Positions 9,006-18,171 of a stretch of 64,000 nt of DNA are shown here, in pieces (within the stretch, counting starts at the first letter, position 1; each line of letters begins with the position of its first letter). The position numbers and the translations under genes are program-made. Source of the DNA: Cupriavidus sp. WKF15 (GTDB lineage Bacteria; Pseudomonadota; Gammaproteobacteria; Burkholderiales; Burkholderiaceae); NCBI RefSeq assembly GCF_029278605.1, contig NZ_CP119572.1, forward strand, positions 1,860,001 to 1,924,000, written 5' to 3'. The notes under the pieces were generated by a model. It searched no databases, was not told the DNA's origin, and worked only from the letters and a program-made list of their open reading frames with translations.

Positions 9006-9897
9006 ATGTCCCGGAATATCGGCGTGATCGGCCTTGGCGCCATGGGCAATGGTGTCGCGCAGTCGCTGCTGCGTGCCGGCTTCAACGTGCATGCCTGCGA
9101 CCTGCGGCCCGACGTGCTGCAGCGCTTTGCCGATGCCGGCGGCGTGCCGTGCGCGAGCCCTGCCGAACTCGGCAGCCGCTGCGACGTGGTGATCACGCTC
9201 GTGGTCAATGCGCAGCAGACCGAGGCCGTGCTGTTCGGCACGGACGGCCGCCACCACGATGCGTCCGGGCACGCTCGTCGTCGCGAGCGCGACGGTGCCG
9301 CCCGCCTTTGCCGAAGCCCTGGGCCGCCGTCTTGGCGAGCAAGGCATCCTGATGCTCGATGCCCCGGTGTCCGGCGGCGCCGCGCGCGCCGCCAGCGGCG
9401 AGATGACCATGATGACCTCCGGCCCCGCCGAAGCCTACTCGCTCGCCGAAGACGTGCTGGCCGCGATCTCGGGCAAGGTCTACCGCCTGGGCAACAGCCA
9501 CGGCGCCGGCTCCAAGGTCAAGATCATCAACCAGCTGCTGGCCGGCGTGCATATCGCCGCCGCGGCCGAAGCCATGGCGCTGGGCCTGCGCGAAGGCGTG
9601 GACCCGAATGCGCTGTATGACGTGATCACGCACAGCGCCGGCAACTCGTGGATGTTCGAGAACCGCGTGCCGCATATCCTGTCCGGCGACTACACGCCAC
9701 TGTCGGCGGTCGATATCTTCGTCAAGGACCTTGGCATGGTGCTCGACACCGCGCGCACCAGCAAATTCCCGCTGCCGCTGTCCGCGGCCGCGCACCAGAT
9801 GTTCATGATGGCCTCCACCGCCGGCCATGGCGGCGAGGACGATGCCGCCGTGATCAAGATCTTCCCCGGCATCGAGTTGCCGACCAAAGCCGAGTAA
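9006..9897 (+). pseudogene. ltnD: L-threonate dehydrogenase LtnD, apparent frameshift
   Basis: The first part (from ATG 9006) encodes a beta-hydroxyacid dehydrogenase Rossmann domain (GVIGLGAMGNGVAQSLL). The rest (GTLVVASATVPPAF, DAPVSGGAARAASGEMTMM, GAGSKVKIINQLLAGV with the catalytic Lys) continues in another frame to 9897. The switch is at about 9243-9252, in the GC run GGACGGCCGCC. One added base there restores a continuous protein of about 296 residues. As given, the upstream frame runs on to 9620 with nonsense sequence. LtnD oxidises L-threonate to 2-oxo-tetronate. This could be a real recent mutation or a sequencing error. Confidence 0.85.
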
Positions 9898-9910
9898 GAC
9901 GCTCCGCATC

Positions 9911-11209
9911 ATGACCGCAATCCAAGCGCAAAACCGCCCGCTGCTGGGCTGCATCGCCGATGACTTCACCGGCGCCACCGACCTGGCCAACACGCTGGTG
10001 CGCAACGGCATGCGCACCGTGCAGACCATCGGTGTTCCGGACACGGCTGCCGTGCAGGACGTCGGCCACGCCGATGCCATCGTGGTCGCGCTCAAGTCGC
10101 GCACCATTCCCGCCGCCGATGCCGTGGCGCAATCGCTGGCCGCGCTCGCGTGGCTGCGCGCGCAGGGGTGCCGGCAGTTCGTCTTCAAGTACTGCTCGAC
10201 CTTCGATTCGACCGAGGCCGGCAATATCGGCCCCGTCGCCGAAGCGCTGCTGGCGGCGCTCGACAGCGACTTCACGATCGCGTGCCCGGCCTTCCCCGAG
10301 AATGGCCGCACCATTTTCCGCGGCCACCTGTTCGTCGGCGACGTGCTGCTGAACGAATCGGGCATGGAGCACCATCCGCTCACGCCGATGACCGACGCCA
10401 ACCTCGTGCGCGTGCTGCAGCGGCAAAGCCAGGGCAAGGTCGGCCTGCTGCGTTATGACGCCGTCGCGCGCGGTACCGCCGCCGCAGCCGAGCGCATCGG
10501 CGCGCTGCGCGCCGATGGTGTACGCATCGCGATTGCCGACGCCGCATCCGATGCCGACCTGTTCACGCTCGGCGAAGCCTGTGCGAACCTGCCGCTGATT
10601 ACCGGCGGGTCGGGCATCGCGCTGGGCCTGCCGGAAAACTTCCGTCGCGCGGGTCTGCTGCCGCAGCGCAGCGACGCCGCGTCGGTGCCTCGCATCGATG
10701 GCCACGGCGTGGTGCTGGCCGGCAGTGCTTCGCGCGCGACGAACGGCCAGGTGGCTCGCTGGCTTTCGCAAGGCCGCCCCGCGCTGCGCATCGATCCGCT
10801 GGCGCTGGCACGCGGCGAGGCCGTGGTGGATGCGGCGCTCGCCTTTTCCGCCAGCCACGATGAGCCGGTGCTGATCTACGCCACCAGCAGTCCCGACGAG
10901 GTCAAGGCCGTGCAGGCCGAACTTGGCGTGGAGCGCGCGGGCCATCTGGTCGAGCAGGCACTGGCCGGTATCGCTGCCGGACTGCTTGCATGCGGCACGC
11001 GGCGCTTCGTCGTGGCCGGCGGCGAGACCTCGGGCGCGGTGGTGCAGGCGCTCGGCGTGCGCGCACTGCGCATCGGCGCGCAGATCGCGCCAGGCGTACC
11101 CGCCACCGTCACGCTCGATGCGCAACCGCTCGCGCTGGCATTGAAATCGGGCAACTTCGGCGGCGAGGATTTCTTCGCCGAAGCCCTCGCACAACTCGGA
11201 GGCCAGTGA
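9911..11209 (+). CDS. otnK: 3-oxo-tetronate kinase (DUF1537 / four-carbon acid sugar kinase)
   Basis: The 432-residue protein has the two-domain four-carbon acid-sugar kinase architecture. The N-terminal domain has GCIADDFTGATDLANTL, the substrate-binding DDxTGA motif. The C-terminal nucleotide-binding domain has VLAGSASRAT and VAGGETSGAVVQAL. It phosphorylates 3-oxo-tetronate at the 4 position with ATP. It lies 13 bases after ltnD and overlaps otnC as TGATG, consistent with a tightly coupled operon. Confidence 0.95.
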   Translation: MTAIQAQNRPLLGCIADDFTGATDLANTLVRNGMRTVQTIGVPDTAAVQDVGHADAIVVALKSRTIPAADAVAQSLAALAWLRAQGCRQFVFKYCSTFDSTEAGNIGPVAEALLAALDSDFTIACPAFPENGRTIFRGHLFVGDVLLNESGMEHHPLTPMTDANLVRVLQRQSQGKVGLLRYDAVARGTAAAAERIGALRADGVRIAIADAASDADLFTLGEACANLPLITGGSGIALGLPENFRRAGLLPQRSDAASVPRIDGHGVVLAGSASRATNGQVARWLSQGRPALRIDPLALARGEAVVDAALAFSASHDEPVLIYATSSPDEVKAVQAELGVERAGHLVEQALAGIAAGLLACGTRRFVVAGGETSGAVVQALGVRALRIGAQIAPGVPATVTLDAQPLALALKSGNFGGEDFFAEALAQLGGQ

Positions 11210-11862
11210 TGAGCCAGGAGAGCAAGCTGCGCGAAGAGATCTGCCGTATCGGCGCGAGTCTCTACCAGCGCGGCTATACGGTCGGCTCGGCCGGCAATAT
11301 CAGCGCGCGGCTCGATGACGGCTGGCTGATCACGCCGACCGATGCCTGCCTCGGCATGATGGATCCGGCCGCCGTGGCCAAGGTGTCCGGCGACGGCAAC
11401 TGGGTCTCGGGCGACAGGCCGTCGAAGACCCTGACGCTGCACCGTGCCATCTATGACAACAACCGCGAGGCGAACGCCGTGGTGCACACGCACTCGACGC
11501 ACCTCGTGGCGCTGACGCTGGCCGGCGTGTGGCAGAACGACGATATCGTGCCCCCTCTCACGCCTTACTACGTGATGAAGGTCGGCCATGTCCCGATGAT
11601 TCCGTACCACCGCCCCGGCGATCCGGCCGTGGCGGCGCGTGTTGCCACGCTCGCCAACCAAGTGCGCGGCGTGATGCTGGAGCGCCTGGGCCCCGTGGTG
11701 TGGGAGTCCAGCGTCTCGCGCGCGGCCTTCGCGCTCGAGGAGCTGGAGGAAACCGCGAAGCTCTGGATGATGATGAAGGATGCGCCGGGCTTTGCCGCCC
11801 GCGCCGCGCTCGGCGAAAGCGCACTGGCAGAACTGCGGGACACTTTCCAGGCCCGCTGGTAG
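11209..11862 (+). CDS. otnC: 3-oxo-tetronate-4-phosphate decarboxylase (class II aldolase family)
   Basis: The 217-residue class II aldolase-fold enzyme has the phosphate-binding GSAGNISARL segment, a VHTHSTH metal motif with two His, and a further His near IPYHRPGD. In this pathway it decarboxylates 3-oxo-tetronate 4-phosphate to dihydroxyacetone phosphate. The ATG at 11209 overlaps the kinase stop; a much longer in-frame reading upstream lies inside otnK and is not real. Similar fuculose-phosphate aldolases exist, but the operon supports OtnC. Confidence 0.94.
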   Translation: MSQESKLREEICRIGASLYQRGYTVGSAGNISARLDDGWLITPTDACLGMMDPAAVAKVSGDGNWVSGDRPSKTLTLHRAIYDNNREANAVVHTHSTHLVALTLAGVWQNDDIVPPLTPYYVMKVGHVPMIPYHRPGDPAVAARVATLANQVRGVMLERLGPVVWESSVSRAAFALEELEETAKLWMMMKDAPGFAARAALGESALAELRDTFQARW

Positions 11863-11967
11863 TACCCCAAAAATAGCAACCCACTGATACCGACGCGACC
11901 CGGATGCGACTGCTGCCAGGCAGCCGCGGAGAACACTCGCGCCCCCGAAACCCGACCGGAGACCACC

Positions 11968-13332
11968 GTGACCCCGAACCAACCCGCGGCCAGCGTGCCC
12001 GCCTACGACAGCCTGGGCGGCAACGCCCGGCTCGACGTCGACGCCCAGATCGAGAAACGCGCCTATAACAAGGTGTTCTGGCGCATCATGCCGTTCCTGA
12101 TGCTGTGCTACGTGATCGCGTATCTCGATCGCGTCAACGTCGGCTTCGCCAAGCTGCAGATGGCCCAGGACCTGGCCTTCTCCGAGACCGTGTTCGGCCT
12201 TGGCGCCGGCCTGTTCTTCATCGGCTACTTCCTGTTCGAGGTGCCCAGCAACCTGCTGATGCACAAGCTCGGCGCGCGCATCTGGATTGCGCGCATCATG
12301 ATCACGTGGGGCATCATTTCGGCGCTGTTCATGTTCGTGCAGACGCCGACCCAGTTCTACGTGATGCGCTTCCTGCTCGGCCTGGCCGAAGCGGGCTTCT
12401 ACCCGGGCGTGATCCTGTACCTGACCTACTGGTACCCGGCCAACCGCCGCGCGAAGATGATCGCGCTGTTCATGTCGGGCATTCCGGTGGCCGGCATGTT
12501 CGGCAACCCGCTGTCGGGCTTGATCATGGACATGTTCAACGACACCCACGGCCTGCGCGGCTGGCAATGGATGTTCGTGATCGAAGCGCTGCCGGCGCTG
12601 CTGATCGGGGTGGTCACCGTGTTCGTGCTCCGCGACGGCATCGACAAGGCGCCGTGGCTCGATGCCGACGAGAAGCGCGTGCTCAAGCAGAACGTTGCGG
12701 AAGACCAGCGTCACGCCGGTGCTGCCGCTGGCAAGTCGCATGGCCATTCGCTCGGCGCCGTGTTCAGCGACAGCCGCGTCTGGTGGATGTGCCTGATCTA
12801 CTTCTGCTTCGTCACGGGCCAGTACGCGCTGACGTTCTGGATGCCCACCCTGGTCAAGGCCAGCGGCGTTACCGGCAACTTCAATATCGGCCTGCTGTCG
12901 GCGATTCCGTTCCTGTGCGCGATTGTCGTGATGAACATCCTCGGCCACAGCGCGGACGCGCGCCGCGAGCGCCGCTGGCACCTGATCGTGCCAGCGCTGA
13001 TGGGTGCCGCGGGCTTTGCGATTGCGGCCTCGTTTACCGACAATACGACCGTGGCCATCGCCGCGCTGTCGCTGGCCGCCGCCGGGGTGCTGACCTGCGC
13101 GCCGCTGTTCTGGTCGCTGCCGACCTCGTTCCTGTCGGGCATCGCTGCCGCGTCGGGCATCGCGGTGGTCAACTCGGTGGGCAACCTGGCCGGCTTCGTG
13201 TCGCCGTATATGGTCGGTGCGCTCAAGGACATGACGCACAGCACGCAGTTGCCGATGTACGTGCTGTCGGCGATCCTGGTCGTCGGCGCCGTGCTCGTGT
13301 GGCTGACGCCGGCCAAGCTGGTCAACCGCTGA
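11968..13332 (+). CDS. MFS transporter, ACS family (probable tetronate importer)
   Basis: The 454-residue protein has 12 predicted membrane helices and the anion:cation symporter signature [14 protein letters not shown] near the first helix, followed by [15 protein letters not shown] and [14 protein letters not shown] members carry sugar acids such as galactonate, glucarate or tartrate with protons. Its position between otnC and otnI suggests import of L-threonate and/or D-erythronate. The start is GTG at 11968. Confidence 0.92.
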   Translation: MTPNQPAASVPAYDSLGGNARLDVDAQIEKRAYNKVFWRIMPFLMLCYVIAYLDRVNVGFAKLQMAQDLAFSETVFGLGAGLFFIGYFLFEVPSNLLMHKLGARIWIARIMITWGIISALFMFVQTPTQFYVMRFLLGLAEAGFYPGVILYLTYWYPANRRAKMIALFMSGIPVAGMFGNPLSGLIMDMFNDTHGLRGWQWMFVIEALPALLIGVVTVFVLRDGIDKAPWLDADEKRVLKQNVAEDQRHAGAAAGKSHGHSLGAVFSDSRVWWMCLIYFCFVTGQYALTFWMPTLVKASGVTGNFNIGLLSAIPFLCAIVVMNILGHSADARRERRWHLIVPALMGAAGFAIAASFTDNTTVAIAALSLAAAGVLTCAPLFWSLPTSFLSGIAAASGIAVVNSVGNLAGFVSPYMVGALKDMTHSTQLPMYVLSAILVVGAVLVWLTPAKLVNR

Positions 13333-13369
13333 GCGGACCGCATTCAAGACTGATAACCGGAAACCCACC

Positions 13370-14152
13370 ATGCCGCGTTTTGCCGCCAACCTTTCGATGA
13401 TGTACACGGAACACGACTTCCTGGACCGCTTCGCCGCCGCCGCGGCGGACGGCTTCCAGGCAGTGGAGTACCTGTTCCCGTACGAGCACCCGGCCGCCGA
13501 ACTGCGCGCGCGTCTCGATGCCAATGGCCTCGTGCAGGCGCTGTTCAATGCGCCGCCGGGCGACTGGGCCGCAGGCGAACGCGGCATTGCCGCCCTGCCC
13601 GGCCGCGAGGCCGAGTTCCGCACCGCCTTCGGCCGCGCAATGGAATATGCCAGCGTGATCGGCAATGACCGCATCCACGTGATGGCCGGCCTGGTCCCGG
13701 CCGACGCCGACCGTGCGCGCTGCCGCGCCACCTACCTGGAGAACCTGGCGCATGCGGCCAGTGCCGCCGCGGCGCAAGGCATCACCGTGCTGGTCGAGCC
13801 GATCAACCCGCGCGACATGCCCGGATATTTCCTGAACCGGCAGGACGACGGCCAGGCCATCTGCAAGGAAATCGGCGCGGCCAACCTGAAGGTCCAGTTC
13901 GACTGCTATCACTGCCAGATCGTCGAAGGCGACGTCACGAAGAAGCTCGAGCGCGACTTCGCCGGCATCGGCCATATCCAGGTCGCCGGCGTGCCTGAGC
14001 GCCACGAACCGGACATTGGCGAACTGAACTATCCCTACCTGTTCGACGTGATCGACCAGCTGGGCTACCAGGGCTGGATCGGTTGCGAATACCGCCCGCG
14101 CGCCGGCACTTCGGCCGGCCTGGGCTGGATCCAGCCGTACCTGAAGCGTTGA
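13370..14152 (+). CDS. otnI: 2-oxo-tetronate isomerase (hydroxypyruvate isomerase family)
   Basis: The 260-residue TIM-barrel protein resembles Hyi/OtnI. Visible elements are [34 protein letters not shown] with a metal Glu, QFDCYHCQ, and a C-terminal [10 protein letters not shown] with another metal Glu. It interconverts 2-oxo- and 3-oxo-tetronate, joining the LtnD product to the OtnK substrate. It begins 37 bases after the transporter and is followed 20 bases later by denD. Confidence 0.93.
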   Translation: MPRFAANLSMMYTEHDFLDRFAAAAADGFQAVEYLFPYEHPAAELRARLDANGLVQALFNAPPGDWAAGERGIAALPGREAEFRTAFGRAMEYASVIGNDRIHVMAGLVPADADRARCRATYLENLAHAASAAAAQGITVLVEPINPRDMPGYFLNRQDDGQAICKEIGAANLKVQFDCYHCQIVEGDVTKKLERDFAGIGHIQVAGVPERHEPDIGELNYPYLFDVIDQLGYQGWIGCEYRPRAGTSAGLGWIQPYLKR

Positions 14153-14172
14153 ACCCACAGAGAAGCACTGCC

Positions 14173-15147
14173 ATGAACGTACTGATTACCGGCGGCGCCG
14201 GCTTCCTCGGCCTGCAACTGGCGCGCCTGCTGCTGCGGCGCGGCACCCTGCAACTGGACGGCCGCGCGGTCGCCTTCGACCGCCTGACGCTGCTCGACGT
14301 GGTAGCGCCGCAAGGCCTCGATGATGCGCGCGTGCGCGTGGTGACCGGCGACCTGTCGGACCCCGCCGTCCTTGCGCAAGCCATCGATGCCGATACCGGC
14401 GCCATCTTCCACCTGGCCGCCGTGGTCTCGGGCCAGGCCGAAGCCGACTTCGAGCTTGGCATGCGCGTCAACCTCGACGCTTCGCGCGCGCTGCTGGAAA
14501 CCTGCCGCGCACTCGGCCATCAGCCGCGCGTGCTGTTCACCAGCTCGGTCGCGGTCTATGGCGGCGAACTGCCGCCCGTGGTGCAAGACGATACGGCACT
14601 GAATCCGCAGTCGTCCTACGGCGTGCAGAAGGCCATCGGCGAACTGCTGCTGTCCGACTACAGCCGGCGCGGCTTTGTCGACGGGCGCGTGCTGCGCCTG
14701 CCGACCATCAGCGTGCGGCCGGGCAAGCCCAATGCCGCGGCCTCGTCGTTCGCCAGCGGCGTCATCCGCGAACCGCTGGCGGGCGTGCAAGCCAACTGCC
14801 CGGTCGCGCCCGAGACGCCGCTGTGGCTGCTGTCGCCGCGCGCGGCCGTGACGGCGCTTGTCAACGGTATCGAACTGGAGGGCGAGCGGCTGGGCAACCG
14901 CCGCGTGGTGAACCTGCCGGGCCTGTCGGTGACGGCCGCGGGCATGGTGCAGGCGCTGCGCCGCGTGGCCGGCGATGCGGTGGCCGACCGTGTCACGTGG
15001 CACCGCGAGGAACGCATCGAGAAGATTGTCGGCACGTGGCCGGCCGCGTGGAACGCGGAGCGCGCGCTGTCGCTGGGGTTCCAGAGCGACGCGAGTTTCG
15101 ATGACGTGATTCGCGCGTATATGGAGGATGCGGGGGTAGCGAAGTAA
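14173..15147 (+). CDS. denD: D-erythronate dehydrogenase (extended SDR)
   Basis: The 324-residue protein is an NAD-dependent epimerase/dehydratase-type SDR with ITGGAGFLGLQLARLLL (TGxxGxxG), SSVAVYGGELPP, and YGVQKAIGEL supplying the YxxxK catalytic pair. DenD oxidises D-erythronate to 3-oxo-tetronate, feeding OtnK directly without OtnI. I chose the ATG at 14173, which immediately precedes the nucleotide-binding fold. The assignment as DenD rests on operon context plus family resemblance. Confidence 0.9.
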   Translation: MNVLITGGAGFLGLQLARLLLRRGTLQLDGRAVAFDRLTLLDVVAPQGLDDARVRVVTGDLSDPAVLAQAIDADTGAIFHLAAVVSGQAEADFELGMRVNLDASRALLETCRALGHQPRVLFTSSVAVYGGELPPVVQDDTALNPQSSYGVQKAIGELLLSDYSRRGFVDGRVLRLPTISVRPGKPNAAASSFASGVIREPLAGVQANCPVAPETPLWLLSPRAAVTALVNGIELEGERLGNRRVVNLPGLSVTAAGMVQALRRVAGDAVADRVTWHREERIEKIVGTWPAAWNAERALSLGFQSDASFDDVIRAYMEDAGVAK

Positions 15148-15191
15148 GCGGTACGGCTTCGCTGCTGCTGTCCTCTCTTGCGGGGACTGGC

Positions 15192-15215
15192 CCCTCTCCC
15201 TAACGCGGGAGAGGG
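15192..15215. repeat. Dispersed CCCTCTCCC hairpin (REP-like)
   Basis: A perfect 9-bp stem (CCCTCTCCC pairing with GGGAGAGGG) with a six-base loop, flanked by AGCAAAC on the right. It is the same unit as the pair at 28886-29005. It lies between denD and the convergent thioesterase gene and could also act as a bidirectional stem-loop terminator, although no T-tract follows. Confidence 0.6.
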
Positions 15216-15247
15216 AGCAAACAAGCAGGACTTGAAGTATGGGCGGC

Positions 15248-15685
15248 TCACGCCGCCGGCTTCACCACCTCATACCCCTCGATAATCTCCCTCACCGGCC
15301 CTGGAATCGGCGCCGATTTGCGCGACTCCGGATCCGCGCACACATAGACGATCTCACCCGTAATCAGGTGCTCGTCCCCGCGGTACATCTCCACCCTGAA
15401 CAGCATGCTCGACCGCCCCATCCGCGCCATGCGGCCGCGGATATCGAGCACATCGTCAAAGCGCGCCGAGGCGTGATACTCCAGCGTTGACTTGACCACG
15501 AAGATATCGACGCCATGTGCGTGCAGCACGTCCTCCGGATAACGGATGCCGGCATCGCGCCAGTACTCGGTCACGCAGATATCGCAATAGGTCAGGTAGT
15601 GCGCATTGAAAACGATCGACTGCGGATCGACTTCGGCCCAGCGCACGCGCAGCGGCATGCTGTGGCGGAAATCTTCTTTTGCCAT
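15248..15685 (-). CDS. Acyl-CoA thioesterase (4-hydroxybenzoyl-CoA thioesterase-like hotdog)
   Basis: The 145-residue hotdog-fold protein has RVRWAEVDPQSIVFNAHYL, the YbgC/4HBT motif with the catalytic Asp, followed by YCDICVTEYWRDAG. It hydrolyses acyl-CoA or acyl-ACP thioesters; the acyl group is unknown. The ATG at 15685 is preceded by GAAGGAGAC at good spacing, preferred over an in-frame start ten codons earlier. It lies 112 bases downstream of the Bug gene in the same direction. Confidence 0.88.
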   Translation of the reverse strand: MAKEDFRHSMPLRVRWAEVDPQSIVFNAHYLTYCDICVTEYWRDAGIRYPEDVLHAHGVDIFVVKSTLEYHASARFDDVLDIRGRMARMGRSSMLFRVEMYRGDEHLITGEIVYVCADPESRKSAPIPGPVREIIEGYEVVKPAA

Positions 15686-15797
15686 CTGGCTTGTCTCCTT
15701 CGAACGGGGTTCCACATGGCATCAGGCCGCCACCCGCCTGTTGCCAGCGGGATGGTGGCATGAGCCGTGGCGCAGGGAAACGGAAACGCCTGCGGAT

Positions 15798-16781
15798 TTA
15801 CTGCGTCTTGGCCAGGCCCAGCTTCTCGATGATGGCCTTTTCCTTCTTCACCGTATCGGCGGCGAACTGGGCGTACTGGGTGCTGCTCATGTAGTACGGC
15901 TCCATGTCGAACTTGGCCAGCGATTCGCGGTAGTTCGGCATTTCCATGGCCTTCTTGAACGCGTCATGCAGCTTCTGCACGATCTTCGGGTCGGTGCCCT
16001 TCGGCGCCACCAGGCCGAACGGCGAAGTCTGCACGATGCCCATGCCCAGTTCCTTGAGCGTCGGCACGTTCGGGAAGCGCGCCGAGCGCTTGTCGCCCCA
16101 CGTCGACAGCAGGCGCAGCTTGCCCGATTCCACGTACGGCGCCCACGCGGGCGTGTCGGCCACCGACATCACATGGCCGCCCAGCAGCGCCTGCATCGAT
16201 TCCGAGTTGCCCTTGTACGGGATGTGCGAGAACTGCACGCCCTGCTTCATCGCCAGTTCTTCCATGGTCAGGTGCAGCGTGGTCATGGTGCCCGGCGAAC
16301 CGTAGGTCAGCTTGCCGGGATTCGCCTTGGCGTAGGCGATGTAGTCCTGCATGGTCTTGATCGGCGAATCCGCCGGCACGACCAGCCCGAACGAGTAGCC
16401 GGCCAGGTTGATGATATAGCTCAGGTCCTTGACCGGGTCCCAGTTGATCTTGGTGGTGTACGGCAGGCGATAGACCGGCATGGCCACCTGCGCGAGCGTG
16501 TAGCCGTCAGGCGCAGTCGATTGCATCATCTGGGCCGGCAGCACGCCGCCGGCGCCCGGCTTGTTCTCGACGATGACGGGCTGGCCGAGGATCTTCGACG
16601 CGTTTTCGGCCAGCACGCGGAACGGGATATCCGTGGAGCCGCCTGCGGTGTAACCGATGACCAGGCGGATCGGACGTTGCGGGAATTTCTCTGCCTGCGC
16701 TTGCGCGGGCATGGCGGCGAAGCCAAGCGCGGCGGTGGCGGCGGCGAGGCCGGCGCGGGCGATGAATTGGCGGCGTTGCAT
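15798..16781 (-). CDS. Bug-family (TctC-like) periplasmic binding protein
   Basis: The 327-residue protein starts with a twin-Arg-like, Ala-rich signal peptide (QFIARAGLAAATAALGFAAM, cleavage near AQA). It has the Bug family features KFPQRPIRLVIGYTAGGSTD and VENKPGAGGVLPA. Bug proteins bind carboxylates or aromatics in the periplasm, sometimes for a TctAB permease. No tctA or tctB gene is in the window, so this is an orphan copy of the kind Cupriavidus and Bordetella have in large numbers. The ligand is unknown. Confidence 0.93.
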   Translation of the reverse strand: MQRRQFIARAGLAAATAALGFAAMPAQAQAEKFPQRPIRLVIGYTAGGSTDIPFRVLAENASKILGQPVIVENKPGAGGVLPAQMMQSTAPDGYTLAQVAMPVYRLPYTTKINWDPVKDLSYIINLAGYSFGLVVPADSPIKTMQDYIAYAKANPGKLTYGSPGTMTTLHLTMEELAMKQGVQFSHIPYKGNSESMQALLGGHVMSVADTPAWAPYVESGKLRLLSTWGDKRSARFPNVPTLKELGMGIVQTSPFGLVAPKGTDPKIVQKLHDAFKKAMEMPNYRESLAKFDMEPYYMSSTQYAQFAADTVKKEKAIIEKLGLAKTQ

Positions 16782-16859
16782 TTACGATGTCTCCTTGTGC
16801 TGCGAGTCACTGCTGAAAATTATCGGGATCGGGTGCGGCGTGCCGCGGCCCGACGCTTG

Positions 16860-18020
16860 TTATTGACCGGTGCAGAATGCGGCCCGGAGCGCCGCCACGG
16901 CGTCGGCATGCGCCTGCGCCACGGCGGGCACGAAGCGGCCCATCTTGAAGAAGTCGTGGATCATGCCGGCATAGTCGGCCAGCGTGACAGTCACACCGGC
17001 CGCGCGCAATTTCTCCGCATAGGCCACGCCCTCGTCATGCAGCGGGTCGTAGCCGGCCACGGCGATCCACGCGGGACAGCAGCCGCGCACATCGGCGCCG
17101 GTGACTGCGCCGTCGAGCGGGGCAAAGCGCCAGTCGTCGCGGCTGGTTTCCTGGTCCAGGTAGTGCGAGAAGAACCACTGGATCATGTCCGCGGTCAGCA
17201 GGTAGCCCTCTGCCAAAGCCCGGTGCGAAGGCGTGTCCTGCCGTGCGCAGGTGCCCGGATAGATCAGCAATTGCAGCACCGGTGCCAGGCCGCCGTCGCG
17301 CGCGTGCACCGCGCAGGCCGTGGCCAGCGTGCCGCCGGCGCTGTCCCCGCCCAGCGCGATGCGCTGCGGGTCCGCGCCGAGGCGGGCCGCCTCTTCGAAG
17401 GCCCAGTGCAGCACGTCGAATGCATCATTGGCCGCGGTCGGGAAGCGCCATTGCGGTCCGAGGCGATAGTCGACGGACAGCACCATGCAATCGGCACGCG
17501 ACGCCAGCATCCGGCACACCGCATCGTGCGAATTCACGCTGCCCACGGTGAATCCGCCGCCATGGAAATACACGAGCAATGGCAGCGGCTCGGCCCAACT
17601 GGCCTCGCGCGGCGAATACAGGCGTACTGGAATGCCATGGCCGTCGCGCGCGCAGATATGGAGGTCTTCCACCGCGTGCACCGCTGGCGGCGAGATATCG
17701 AGGATGGGCGCGCTCTTCTCGTACGCGATCTTGGCGTCCTCAACGTCCATCACGTGGATCGGTGGCCGCTTGGCGCGCGCGATCAGATCCAGCAACGCGG
17801 CCACCTGCGGGTCGAGCGGCACCGTCGGCATGCCGGGAACAGCGTGGCTGGCGGGTGAGTCGGACGACACAGACGATGCGGACGGTACGGCGGACATGGC
17901 AGACACTGGATTCGATACAGCCCTGGCGGCCGCCTGGCCGGCATCCGCGGAAATGTTCGTGGCTTCCCCAGGCATCGGGGGAAGTTCGAATTGTGAACGA
18001 TCGTTCGATTTCAGTATCAT
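16860..18020 (-). CDS. Alpha/beta hydrolase, hormone-sensitive-lipase family esterase
   Basis: The core has the HSL-family oxyanion motif YFHGGGF, the nucleophile elbow GGDSAGG, an Asp in AGYDPLHDEG and the catalytic His in MIHDFF, so it is an active-looking carboxylesterase. The start is uncertain. From 18020 the product is 386 residues with a Ser/Ala-rich leader of about 65 residues unlike the family. An internal ATG at 17831 (MPTVPLDPQ) gives a normal length of about 323 residues. A palindromic operator candidate falls inside codons 5-9 of the long form, which favours a downstream start. It is divergent from gbd. Confidence 0.85.
   Translation of the reverse strand: MILKSNDRSQFELPPMPGEATNISADAGQAAARAVSNPVSAMSAVPSASSVSSDSPASHAVPGMPTVPLDPQVAALLDLIARAKRPPIHVMDVEDAKIAYEKSAPILDISPPAVHAVEDLHICARDGHGIPVRLYSPREASWAEPLPLLVYFHGGGFTVGSVNSHDAVCRMLASRADCMVLSVDYRLGPQWRFPTAANDAFDVLHWAFEEAARLGADPQRIALGGDSAGGTLATACAVHARDGGLAPVLQLLIYPGTCARQDTPSHRALAEGYLLTADMIQWFFSHYLDQETSRDDWRFAPLDGAVTGADVRGCCPAWIAVAGYDPLHDEGVAYAEKLRAAGVTVTLADYAGMIHDFFKMGRFVPAVAQAHADAVAALRAAFCTGQ
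17991..18020 (+). promoter_or_regulatory. Candidate gbd promoter with TetR-type palindrome
   Basis: TTGTGA (17991-17996) and TATCAT (18015-18020) are separated by 18 bases. Between and overlapping them is the perfect 12-base palindrome GAACGATCGTTC (17995-18006). A repressor bound here would block RNA polymerase heading towards gbd at 18172. Close relatives of the palindrome lie at 33209-33220 and 42078-42089. Confidence 0.5.
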
Positions 18021-18171
18021 GCCAGTGTTTCAGGAAGCAGGCATTACGAGATAACCCCCATGCATGAGCACGGCAGGCAATTCTGGGCGATGATCGCCCT
18101 ATCCGTTCTGCTTTGCCAGTGATTCCCAAAAAGCAAAATTCGCGGCGAATCGCCGCAGGAGACAGCTAACC

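Noticed and set aside
10876..13731. A 951-codon minus-strand open frame opposite otnK, otnC and the MFS gene
   Set aside because: The plus-strand genes have clear motifs; the product here is low-complexity Arg/His/Gln.
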